From Sphingomonas sinipercae (GTDB lineage: Bacteria > Pseudomonadota > Alphaproteobacteria > Sphingomonadales > Sphingomonadaceae), in contig NZ_CP049871.1 in NCBI RefSeq assembly GCF_011302055.1, forward strand, positions 1,322,501 to 1,386,500: a stretch of 64,000 nucleotides of DNA. Reading direction: 5' to 3'. Numbering within the stretch: position 1 is the stretch's first letter; each line of letters opens with the position of its first letter. The translations under genes and the position numbers were made by a program. The notes under the pieces were generated by a model. The model had not been told where the DNA came from and did not search any database. It worked only from the letters and a program-made list of their open reading frames with translations. Of this stretch, positions 43,823 through 52,875 are shown piece after piece.

Positions 43823-44800
43823 ATGGAGCTGATCCGCGAAGCCGACATCGACCCCGCGCCGCTGGTCGGCAAGCGGGTCGCGATCATCGGCTTTGGCAAC
43901 CAGGGCCGGGCGCAGGCGCTGAACCTGAACGATTCGGGGATCGAGGTCGTCGTCGGCCTTCGTGAAGGTTCACCGAGCCGGGCCGAGGTCCAAGCTGCCG
44001 GCATTGCCGTCTCCCTCCCCTCAGAAGCAGCCGGTGATGCCGACCTGGTCATGTTGCTCGCACCGGACGAGACACTGCCGAAGATTTACGCCGGTCTCGA
44101 GCCGATGCTTCGTCCGGGAACGGCGCTCGGCTTCAGCCACGGCCTCGCCATCCATTTCCAGCAGATCCGGCCCCGCTCCGACCTCGACGTCTTCTTGGTT
44201 GCCCCCAAGGGGCCGGGAACGGCGCTTCGCTCCCTCTACAAAGAGGGCAAGGGAATGATTGCGCTTTGGGCCGTTGCCCAGGATTCGACCGGCACCGCGC
44301 GCGCCACTGCGCTCGCTTACGGCCGCGCCATCGGCTGCGCCCGCGCCGGCCTCATCGCTTCATCGTTTGAAGAGGAAGCGGTCGCCGACCTGTTTAACGA
44401 GAATGCGGTCGTCTGGGGCGGGGTGCCGGAGCTTCTGCGCGCCGGCTTTGAGGCGCTCGTCGGGGCCGGGGTCACGCCTGAGATCGCGTACATGGAGTGC
44501 GTCGGAGAGCTGAAATTGCTCGCCGAGCTGATCGAGGCGCGCGGCATCGCCGGGATGCGCGAGGTGATTTCCAACACTGCCGAGTTCGGCGCCGAAATAG
44601 GCGGTCCGCGGATCGTCGACGCAGGCGTGCGCGACCGGATGCGCAGCATCCTCGCGGATATCAAGTCAGGCGAGTTCGCCCGAGCCTTGAGTGATGAGGC
44701 CGCCACCGATTATCCCAAGCTGCGCGCGGCCCGCCAACGGGACCGGGCAGCGATCCTCGAACGAACGTTCGTTCGGCTTCGGGATCTCGGCGGCAACTAG
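43823..44800 (+). CDS. Ketol-acid reductoisomerase family protein
   Basis: NADPH-dependent enzyme of branched-chain amino acid synthesis, or a paralogue. 325 residues: Rossmann domain with GFGNQGRAQ in place of the usual GYGSQGHAH, then the knotted helical domain. The metal and substrate residues known from E. coli IlvC are preserved: the DLFNE pair, the two glutamates of MECVGELKLL and the serine of ISNTAEFG. The cofactor loop reads GLREGSPS. The N-terminus and several conserved histidines differ from canonical class I IlvC, so it may be a divergent IlvC or a specialised paralogue. It follows miaA, where ilvB and ilvN would sit in related genomes. Confidence 0.8.
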   Translation: MELIREADIDPAPLVGKRVAIIGFGNQGRAQALNLNDSGIEVVVGLREGSPSRAEVQAAGIAVSLPSEAAGDADLVMLLAPDETLPKIYAGLEPMLRPGTALGFSHGLAIHFQQIRPRSDLDVFLVAPKGPGTALRSLYKEGKGMIALWAVAQDSTGTARATALAYGRAIGCARAGLIASSFEEEAVADLFNENAVVWGGVPELLRAGFEALVGAGVTPEIAYMECVGELKLLAELIEARGIAGMREVISNTAEFGAEIGGPRIVDAGVRDRMRSILADIKSGEFARALSDEAATDYPKLRAARQRDRAAILERTFVRLRDLGGN

Positions 44801-44979
44801 CCGATCAAGTCGGCGGCGAAGCTTTCGCGATCGCCGACGGACGCACGCTCGATATAGGCGCGCTGCAGCTTGCGATGGGCCTCCGCCGCAGTGCCGTCGG
44901 TCGCGGATTGGGCAAGCTCGAGCTCTTCGGCGGCGCGCTGCGCATAATAGGCCCGGTCCTTGGCGCTGTGCTGTTCCAT
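44797..44979 (-). CDS. Small conserved hypothetical protein
   Basis: A 60-residue soluble, helical protein (MEQHSAKDRAYYAQRAAEELELAQSA..., charged and Ala-rich), with no signal or membrane segment. Good AGGAG site 8 nt before the ATG. Proteins of this size and start (xxxDRAYYxQRAxEE) recur in sphingomonads in my recollection, but no function is known. Its stop overlaps the end of the convergent IlvC-type gene by 4 nt. Confidence 0.7.
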   Translation of the reverse strand: MEQHSAKDRAYYAQRAAEELELAQSATDGTAAEAHRKLQRAYIERASVGDRESFAADLIG

Positions 44980-45055
44980 ATGCCTGCTCCTCGCTTGGAC
45001 GACGCTTATAGCACAAGATGACGCGAAAGTCGTGCTGACGGCTCGGCCTGGCCCG

Positions 45056-45442
45056 TCATCCAGGCGCGTGGACGGAACCGGCGAAGAGGGAGAAAGCCAG
45101 GAACAGCGCCAACACGGACAAAACGACCGACGATCCGGCATAGATCGCCGCCTCGCCATAGGCGTTACGCTGGATCAGCAGGACGGTGTCGAGCGAAAAC
45201 GCCGAAAAGGTGGTAAAGCCGCCCAGCACGCCGGTCGTCAGAAACAGCCGAAGGTGCTGGTCGCTGCCACCGCGCGCCAGCCAATAGCCTGCAAGCGCCC
45301 CCATCGCGAACGACCCCAGCACGTTCACCGCGAAGGTCGCGAAGGGAAATCCTGAACTTCCTCCGCCCGGCGCCAGCAGGTTGACGAAATGCCTCAGGGC
45401 GCCGCCCAGGCCGGCACCGAAGAACACGATCAGATAGGTCAT
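45056..45442 (-). CDS. crcB: Fluoride channel CrcB/Fluc
   Basis: Dual-topology small membrane channel that expels fluoride. 128 residues, four hydrophobic segments, with the GGALRHF start region and the signature GGFTTFSAFSLD. The ATG at 45442 with GGGAG upstream is preferred to a GTG 9 nt earlier. It follows mutL by 21 nt, so expression is likely as part of the mutL transcript; there is no room for a fluoride riboswitch. Confidence 0.93.
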   Translation of the reverse strand: MTYLIVFFGAGLGGALRHFVNLLAPGGGSSGFPFATFAVNVLGSFAMGALAGYWLARGGSDQHLRLFLTTGVLGGFTTFSAFSLDTVLLIQRNAYGEAAIYAGSSVVLSVLALFLAFSLFAGSVHAPG

Positions 45443-45463
45443 CAAGCGCACTCCCGCACCGCT

Positions 45464-47194
45464 TCAACGGCCGAACAATTTTTCCAGGTCGCCCTTGGCC
45501 AGCTTCACCCACGTCGGGCGGCCGTGGTTGCACTGGCCCGATCGCGGAGTCACTTCCATCTCCCGCAGCAAGGCATTCATCTCGGCGACCGAAAGCACCC
45601 GCCCTGCCCTGACCGATCCGTGACAGGCGATGGTCGCTTCGACCAAGTCCAGCTTTTCCCGCAGGGACAACGCCGATCCCAACTCGGCGATCTCCGCCGC
45701 AAGGTCGGCGAGCAAGGGGGCGAGATTCGGACTCCCCAAGGCTGCGGGAACGGAGCGGACGAGCAAGGATGTCGCCCCGAAGCGCTCAATTTCCATTCCC
45801 AGTTGCGCAAGCTCGCCCGCCGCGGCCTCAAGCCGGTCGCAATCCGGTTCGTCGAGCTCGATCACGTCGGGGATCAGCAGCTCCTGGCGCGGCACCGTTC
45901 CTTCGGACCTCGCCGCCCGCAGCTTTTCCAGGACGAGCCGCTCATGGGCGGCATGCTGGTCGACGATGATCAGCCCCTCGTTCGTTTCCGCGACGATGTA
46001 GGTGCCGGCGACCTGCCCGCGAGCGACGCCCAACGGATAATTCTGGAGCGGCGCAATCGCAGCTTCGGCGCGGGCGGCGGGTGCAGCGCCGGCCATCGCG
46101 AACCGCGCCTGCCCGTCGTTCACCGCGGCCGCCGAGGGCGTTGCTTCTGCGGCTTGCATCTCGCTGGTCGTCCATTGCAGCGGCGCCATCGCCTGGTCGC
46201 GAGCCGCACTGCGATGCCCTTCCGCGTCGAGCGCCGCGCGTAGGCCGCCGATGATGAGGCCCCGGATCGCCGCCGGATCGCGAAACCGCACTTCCGTCTT
46301 GGCCGGATGCACGTTGACGTCGACGTCGCCCAGCGGAACGTCGAGGAACAGGGCAGCGATCGGGTGACGGTCGCGCGCCAGCATGTCGCGGTAAGCGGCA
46401 CGGAGCGCCCCCACCAGCAATCGGTCCTTCACCGGCCGCGAATTGACGAACAGGAACTGCTGGTCGGCCATCCCCCGATTGAAGGTCGGCAGGCTGACGA
46501 CGCCGGTCAGTGCAACGCCGTCGCGTACGCAATCGATTCCAACGCCATGCCGGTCGAGTTCCGCCGCAAGCAGCGCCGCGACCCGCGCGGGCGGCGCCGA
46601 GGGTTGCACCGACAGCACCTGGCGCCCGTCATGCTCCAGGCTGAACGCAACATCGCTGCGCGCCATCGCCAGCCGCTTCACCGTGTCCAGGCAAGCGGCA
46701 TATTCGGACCGTGCCGAGCGCAGGAACTTGCGCCGCGCCGGGACCTTGCCGAACAGATCCTCGACCCGGATGCGGGTTCCGGGCGGCAAGGCCGCTGGCC
46801 CCTCGCCCGCCCTCGCCCCATGATCCACCTCGACACGCCATCCGTCGCCGCCGCGCGTGCGGCTATCGATGGTCAGACGGGACACGCTTGCGATCGAAGG
46901 CAACGCCTCCCCGCGAAAGCCAAAGCTCGTCACCCGGTCGATGCTGTCGTCGGGAAGCTTGGAGGTCGCATGCCGTTCAAGCGCGAGGCGCATGTCTTCC
47001 GGCGACATCCCGGAGCCGTCGTCGGCGACCTCGATCATCCCGATGCCACCGCCCGACAACCGGATCGAGACCGATCGCGCGCCGGCGTCGAGCGCATTCT
47101 CGACCAGCTCCTTGAGCGCGCTCGCCGGGCGCTCCACCACCTCGCCCGCGGCGATGCGATCGATGAGCTCGGATGGCAGTCTTCTTATTGACAT
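45464..47194 (-). CDS. mutL: DNA mismatch repair protein MutL with endonuclease motif
   Basis: Matchmaker ATPase of mismatch repair. 576 residues: GHKL ATPase domain (about 1-330; VENALDAG, DDGSGM, FGFRGEAL), Ala-rich linker (about 340-385) and C-terminal dimerisation domain. The C-terminus carries the endonuclease motif DQHA(x2)E(x4)E at D412-E423, plus CHGSVRAG and CNHGRPT, so this MutL should nick DNA itself, as expected where MutH is absent. Confidence 0.96.
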   Translation of the reverse strand: MSIRRLPSELIDRIAAGEVVERPASALKELVENALDAGARSVSIRLSGGGIGMIEVADDGSGMSPEDMRLALERHATSKLPDDSIDRVTSFGFRGEALPSIASVSRLTIDSRTRGGDGWRVEVDHGARAGEGPAALPPGTRIRVEDLFGKVPARRKFLRSARSEYAACLDTVKRLAMARSDVAFSLEHDGRQVLSVQPSAPPARVAALLAAELDRHGVGIDCVRDGVALTGVVSLPTFNRGMADQQFLFVNSRPVKDRLLVGALRAAYRDMLARDRHPIAALFLDVPLGDVDVNVHPAKTEVRFRDPAAIRGLIIGGLRAALDAEGHRSAARDQAMAPLQWTTSEMQAAEATPSAAAVNDGQARFAMAGAAPAARAEAAIAPLQNYPLGVARGQVAGTYIVAETNEGLIIVDQHAAHERLVLEKLRAARSEGTVPRQELLIPDVIELDEPDCDRLEAAAGELAQLGMEIERFGATSLLVRSVPAALGSPNLAPLLADLAAEIAELGSALSLREKLDLVEATIACHGSVRAGRVLSVAEMNALLREMEVTPRSGQCNHGRPTWVKLAKGDLEKLFGR

Positions 47195-47236
47195 GGGATT
47201 GGGTCTAGCCCAATCCGAGCCACCCCGCGAAGCGCT

Positions 47237-48384
<1,148 letters not shown>

Positions 48385-48395
48385 GGCGCTGACCG

Positions 48396-49277
48396 ATGGC
48401 GCCGCCGGCGGGGCCGCGCCCAGGCTGGTCGAGACGCGCGCAATATGGCGTCTTCTTCAGCCTGATCGCCGCGATTATCGGGATGGTGATCGGGGTCGTC
48501 CTGCTTGCCCTTTCCATCGCTGCGCCGAAAACCTTCGCCAGCCTTCGCGGCGCGGGCCTCGACCTCGTTTCGCCGATCAGCGGCAGCCTTTCGCAGGTGA
48601 ATGCGACCGTTTCGGGCCTCGCGAGCGGCGCTGGCAGCTATTGGGACGCGGCGCGCCAGAATAGCCAGCTGCGCGCTGAGCGCGATGCCATGGCCCGCCA
48701 GCTCATCCAGGCGCGCGCAATCCTTCTCGAAAATCGCGAACTCAAGGCGGCGCTCCAGATTCGCCAGCAGAGCAAGCAGCCCGTGGCTACCGGTCGACTG
48801 GTCAGCTCGTCGTTCCAAAGCCCGCGCCGGTTCGCCATCCTCTCGGTCGGTTCCTCGGACGGGGTTGAGGTTGGAATGCCGGTCCGTTCCGCCGGCGGCC
48901 TGATCGGGCGGGTACTCGATACCGGCTCTATCGCTTCGCGAATCCTCCTCGTTTCCGACCGTGCCAACATCATTCCGGGCCGACTGCTGCGGGGTGGCCA
49001 GTCCATCATCGTCCAGGGCCGCGGCGACGGCACTGTGGAATTGCGCCCACTGGAAGTGGGCAAGAATCCGTTCCGCCGCGGCGACGTGATCATCACATCG
49101 GGCGTGGGCGGCCTCTATCCGCCGGGCGTGCCGGTCGCTCGGGTCGCAAGGCTGCAGGACGATGGCGCCATCGGCGTGCCCGCCGCCGACCCGGGTTCGA
49201 CGATCCTGGCACTGGTCGAACGGCCGTATGAACCGGCGGCGGAGGAAGTCGTGCCAGTGCCGGACTCGATGCCCTGA
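48396..49277 (+). CDS. mreC: Rod-shape determining protein MreC
   Basis: Bitopic periplasmic scaffold connecting MreB to PBP2. 293 residues: short cytoplasmic N-terminus, one transmembrane helix (about 18-42), a coiled coil (about 75-115) and the beta-barrel domain (GRLVSSSFQSPRRFAIL, VITSGVGGLYPPGVPVA). The start follows the mreB stop by 11 nt and its own stop overlaps mreD as TGATG. Confidence 0.95.
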   Translation: MAPPAGPRPGWSRRAQYGVFFSLIAAIIGMVIGVVLLALSIAAPKTFASLRGAGLDLVSPISGSLSQVNATVSGLASGAGSYWDAARQNSQLRAERDAMARQLIQARAILLENRELKAALQIRQQSKQPVATGRLVSSSFQSPRRFAILSVGSSDGVEVGMPVRSAGGLIGRVLDTGSIASRILLVSDRANIIPGRLLRGGQSIIVQGRGDGTVELRPLEVGKNPFRRGDVIITSGVGGLYPPGVPVARVARLQDDGAIGVPAADPGSTILALVERPYEPAAEEVVPVPDSMP

Positions 49278-49801
49278 TGGTCCGCTCGGCGCTCAGGGCG
49301 AACCGCCGCGTCGGTCAGGGCCCGGTTCCCGGTGCCCAATATATTCCCGCGATTAGCGTTGGCCTCGCAAGCTTGCTGGCGGGGCTTCCGATCATCACGC
49401 AGAACGGCTGGTTTCCAAGTTTCGCCTTCCTCGTGCTGATCGCCTGGCGGCTGCTTCGCTCCGACCCATTCCCGGCCTGGTGGGCAGCGCCCCTGGGCCT
49501 GTTCAACGACTGCGTCAGCGGCCTTCCGATAGGCTTCTCGGTCGCGGTCTGGACTGGCTCGATGCTGGTGCTGGATCTCGCCGACCGACGGACCCTGTTC
49601 CGCGACTATTGGATCGAATGGGTGCTCGCGACAGTGCTGATTGCAGTTCATTCATGGTTGCAGTGGCAAGTAGCTGGGTGGATGGACGCAATCCTGCCCC
49701 TGAGCGGCCTGGTCCCGCAGATCGTCATCTCGGCGCTGGCCTTCCCGTTGTTCGCCTGGTTCGTCTCCCGGCTTGACCGCTGGAGGCTCGGCCGGTCGTG
49801 A
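49277..49801 (+). CDS. mreD: Rod-shape determining protein MreD
   Basis: Integral inner-membrane partner of MreC. 174 residues with about five hydrophobic segments; no enzymatic motif. Identified by hydropathy, length and place between mreC and mrdA, with overlaps on both sides (TGATG and GTGA). Confidence 0.9.
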   Translation: MVRSALRANRRVGQGPVPGAQYIPAISVGLASLLAGLPIITQNGWFPSFAFLVLIAWRLLRSDPFPAWWAAPLGLFNDCVSGLPIGFSVAVWTGSMLVLDLADRRTLFRDYWIEWVLATVLIAVHSWLQWQVAGWMDAILPLSGLVPQIVISALAFPLFAWFVSRLDRWRLGRS

Positions 49802-51687
49802 AGCATCAGCGGGTCACTACCGTTCATCAATCGCTGACTTTCTCCCGCCGGATGACCATCGTCGGGGCGGCGCAGGCTGCTGTCGGCGCCTTGCTGGTGG
49901 GCCGGCTGGGCTGGCTGTCGGTGGCGCAGAGTGAGCGATACAAATTGTTGTCCGAAAACAATCGGGTGCAGCTTATCGTAGTGCCACCGAGGCGTGGCTG
50001 GCTGGTCGATCGCAAGGGTGTGCCGATCGCGATCAACCGGAGCGATTTTCGGATCGATATCATCCCGCAACAGCTCAAGGATCCGGAGCCGACGCTGCGC
50101 AAGCTGGCGCAATTGCTGGAACTCGACCGTGACGAAATGGATCGCATCCTCAAGGAGCTGAAGCAGAGCCACGGTTTCCAGCCGGTCCAGGTGGCGGAAA
50201 GCGTACCCTATGAAAAATATGCGGCGGTCATCGTCCGCCTGCCCGAACTCCCCGGCGTCCAGCCGATGCGCGGCTTCTCCCGCTTCTACCCGGCTGGGCC
50301 CGCCGTCGCCCACCTGGTCGGCTACGTCGGCACGCCTTCGGCGGAAGATTACCAGAAGACGAAAGACCCTCTTTTCCTTACGCCGGGTTTCAAGATCGGT
50401 AAGCAGGGTCTTGAAAAGACGCTCGAACCCTATTTGCGCGGCGTTCCCGGCGGGCAGCGGATCGAAGTCACCGCGGGCGGTCGCCTGGTCAAGGAACTCG
50501 ATCCCAAGCCGGACCGCAGCGGCAAGACGGTACAGCTGACAATCGATGCCGGGCTGCAGGAATATGTTGCGCGCCGAATGGGCGACCAGTCGGGCGCCCT
50601 GGTCGCGCTGGACATCGATTCGGGCGACATCCTCGCCTTTGTTTCGATGCCCGCGTTCGACCCCAACAGCTTTAGCGGCGGGATTGGCCGTACCGAATGG
50701 AAGATGCTGTCGGAAGATGACCATCTGCCCCTTCTCAACAAGGTAACGCAGGGGCTCTATCCGTCCGGATCGACCATCAAGCCCGCGATGGCCCTGGCCT
50801 TCCTGAAACAGGGCATCGACCCGAAGCAGCGCATCCACTGCCCGGGTGGTCTGCGCATCGGCAACCGCTATTTCCGCTGCGACGCGGTCCACGGCTCGGT
50901 GGATATGCACGCCGCGGTCGAGCGCAGCTGCAACACCTATTTCTGGGCGATGGGTTTGCGGACGGATCCGGCGCTGACGACCGGAATGGTCAATTACCTC
51001 GGCTACGGCGAGGAGTTCGACCTGCCGCTTACGACCCAGCGGTTCGGCACGATGCCCAATCCGGAATGGCTGAAGCGCAAATATAAGCGTGAGTGGCAGG
51101 GCTATGACTCGGCTAACACCTCGATCGGCCAGGGTTATGTGCTGGTCAATCCGCTACAACTAGCGGTGATGCCGGCGCGCCTCGCATCGGGGAAGCTTGT
51201 GCAGCCGCAACTCTTGGCCGGCGCTCCGCGCAAGCCCTTCAAGGTAGTCGGCGCCGATGCCGAGCAACTCGATTACATCCGCAAGGCGATGTCGGCCGTC
51301 GTCAACGAAGGCGGAACCGGCGTCGGCTCGAAACTGCCGCTCGACGGCATCCAGATGGGCGGCAAGACCGGCACGGCGCAAGTCTTTCGCCTGACTGAGC
51401 GCGGAGTGAGCAATTCCAACTGGAAGCTGCGCGACCACGCTTTGTTCATCGCCTTCGCGCCGGTCGACAAGCCGAAGTATGCAATCGGCTGCATCATCGA
51501 ACATGGCGGGTTCGGCGCGTCCTCCGCCGCCCCGGTGGTGCGCGACAGCATGACCTACCTGTTCGACCAGCAAAAGGCGTGGGACGCGCTCGGCCCCCTC
51601 GAAAAGCAATGGGGCGGGACGCTGGCCGAGCGTAACGCGCGCCGCTCCGCCGCGATCAAGGCGGCCGCCCAGGCGCGTTCGACATGA
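49798..51687 (+). CDS. mrdA: Penicillin-binding protein 2 (elongation transpeptidase)
   Basis: Class B PBP crosslinking peptidoglycan during cell elongation. 629 residues: cytoplasmic/transmembrane N-terminus (about 18-40), dimerisation/linker domain with RGWLVDRKG, transpeptidase domain with active-site S325 (SGSTIK, K328), S377-C-N379 and K523-T-G525. GTG start overlapping the mreD stop. A short basic, Ala-rich tail follows. Works with RodA, encoded next. Confidence 0.97.
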   Translation: MKHQRVTTVHQSLTFSRRMTIVGAAQAAVGALLVGRLGWLSVAQSERYKLLSENNRVQLIVVPPRRGWLVDRKGVPIAINRSDFRIDIIPQQLKDPEPTLRKLAQLLELDRDEMDRILKELKQSHGFQPVQVAESVPYEKYAAVIVRLPELPGVQPMRGFSRFYPAGPAVAHLVGYVGTPSAEDYQKTKDPLFLTPGFKIGKQGLEKTLEPYLRGVPGGQRIEVTAGGRLVKELDPKPDRSGKTVQLTIDAGLQEYVARRMGDQSGALVALDIDSGDILAFVSMPAFDPNSFSGGIGRTEWKMLSEDDHLPLLNKVTQGLYPSGSTIKPAMALAFLKQGIDPKQRIHCPGGLRIGNRYFRCDAVHGSVDMHAAVERSCNTYFWAMGLRTDPALTTGMVNYLGYGEEFDLPLTTQRFGTMPNPEWLKRKYKREWQGYDSANTSIGQGYVLVNPLQLAVMPARLASGKLVQPQLLAGAPRKPFKVVGADAEQLDYIRKAMSAVVNEGGTGVGSKLPLDGIQMGGKTGTAQVFRLTERGVSNSNWKLRDHALFIAFAPVDKPKYAIGCIIEHGGFGASSAAPVVRDSMTYLFDQQKAWDALGPLEKQWGGTLAERNARRSAAIKAAAQARST

Positions 51688-52796
51688 TTTCATCGGCGAT
51701 CATCCCGCAGCCGCTGGCGAAGCTCCCGTGGCGGCTGATTTTCCTGATCCTTGGCATTTCGCTGATGGGCTTGCTGACCCTCTATTCGGCCGCGGGCGGT
51801 TCGATGCGCCCTTGGGCCCTGAAGCAGGCGGTGATCTTCGGGGTGTTCCTGGCCGTTGCGCTGGGAATGTCGACGATCCGGGAATCGACCATCAAGACCG
51901 CGACCTTCCCCATTTACGGGGTCGTGCTGGTCATGCTCGTCGCGGTCGAGATGCTCGGTTTCGTTGGCAAGGGGGCGCAGCGCTGGCTGGACGTCGGGCC
52001 GATCCGCCTGCAGCCAAGCGAGTTCATGAAGCCCGCGATCGTGCTTGTCCTCGCCCGCTTCTACGACCTGCTTCCGCCCAGCGCGACGCGCACCTGGCGC
52101 GGGCTGTGGCCGGCGGCGGCGCTGCTCGGCGTTCCCTTCCTTCTGATCCTCGTGCAACCGGACATGGGCACCGCCCTGATGGTCATGCTGATCGGCCTGA
52201 CCGTGATTTTCGTTGCCGGCGCGCCAATGTGGATTTTCCTGGGCGGGGCGGCGGCGGTGGCGGCGGGCATGCCCCTCGCCTACGCCCTGATGCACGATTA
52301 CCAGCGCAAGCGCGTGCTGATCTTCCTCGATCCGGAAAGCGACCCGCTCGGTTCGGGCTACCACATCACCCAGTCGAAGATCGCGATCGGATCGGGAGGC
52401 GTGTTCGGCAAGGGCTATCTCCAGGGCAGCCAGAGCCACCTCGATTACCTCCCCGAAGGGCACACCGACTTCGTCTATGCGACGATGGTCGAGGAATGGG
52501 GACTGATCGGCGGCATCATCTTGATCCTCGCCTTCGCTCTGGTCATCCGCTGGGGTATGCGCGTCAGCCGGCGCGCCCGCTCCCGCTTCGCCCAGCTCGC
52601 CGCGGCCGGCCTTACCGCAACCATCTTCTTCTACGTCGGGATCAACCTGATGATGGTCATGGGCTTGGCCCCGGTCGTCGGGGTACCGCTGCCATTGGTC
52701 AGCTATGGCGGGTCAGCGGTCATGACGATGATGCTGTGCATCGGCCTGCTGATGGCGATCGAGCGCCAGCAGCGCAGCGTCTCCTCCCTTTCTTGA
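51684..52796 (+). CDS. rodA: Peptidoglycan glycosyltransferase RodA
   Basis: SEDS-family polymerase making glycan strands from lipid II for the elongasome. 370 residues with ten hydrophobic segments and SEDS motifs (KGAQRWLDVGPIRLQPSE, the essential Asp in this loop; GLAPVVGVPLPLVSYGGS near the end). The ATG overlaps the mrdA stop (ATGA). Confidence 0.97.
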   Translation: MISSAIIPQPLAKLPWRLIFLILGISLMGLLTLYSAAGGSMRPWALKQAVIFGVFLAVALGMSTIRESTIKTATFPIYGVVLVMLVAVEMLGFVGKGAQRWLDVGPIRLQPSEFMKPAIVLVLARFYDLLPPSATRTWRGLWPAAALLGVPFLLILVQPDMGTALMVMLIGLTVIFVAGAPMWIFLGGAAAVAAGMPLAYALMHDYQRKRVLIFLDPESDPLGSGYHITQSKIAIGSGGVFGKGYLQGSQSHLDYLPEGHTDFVYATMVEEWGLIGGIILILAFALVIRWGMRVSRRARSRFAQLAAAGLTATIFFYVGINLMMVMGLAPVVGVPLPLVSYGGSAVMTMMLCIGLLMAIERQQRSVSSLS

Positions 52797-52839
52797 GCAA
52801 CGGTTTGCCGCTCAGGCGTGGCGATCGGGAGCTGTAACC

Positions 52840-52868
52840 TTTCACCTGCATCGCAAGCGGGCTACACT
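52840..52868 (+). promoter_or_regulatory. Predicted promoter giving a leaderless histidine-kinase mRNA
   Basis: TTTCAC (52840-52845), a 17-bp spacer and TACACT (52863-52868) end 7 nt before the kinase ATG at 52876, so transcription would begin at or next to the start codon. No good ribosome-binding site is present, consistent with a leaderless transcript. Confidence 0.45.
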
Positions 52869-52875
52869 TGAAGTC

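Noticed and set aside
45443..45463. Fluoride riboswitch before crcB
   Set aside because: Only 21 nt separate mutL and crcB, too short for the aptamer.
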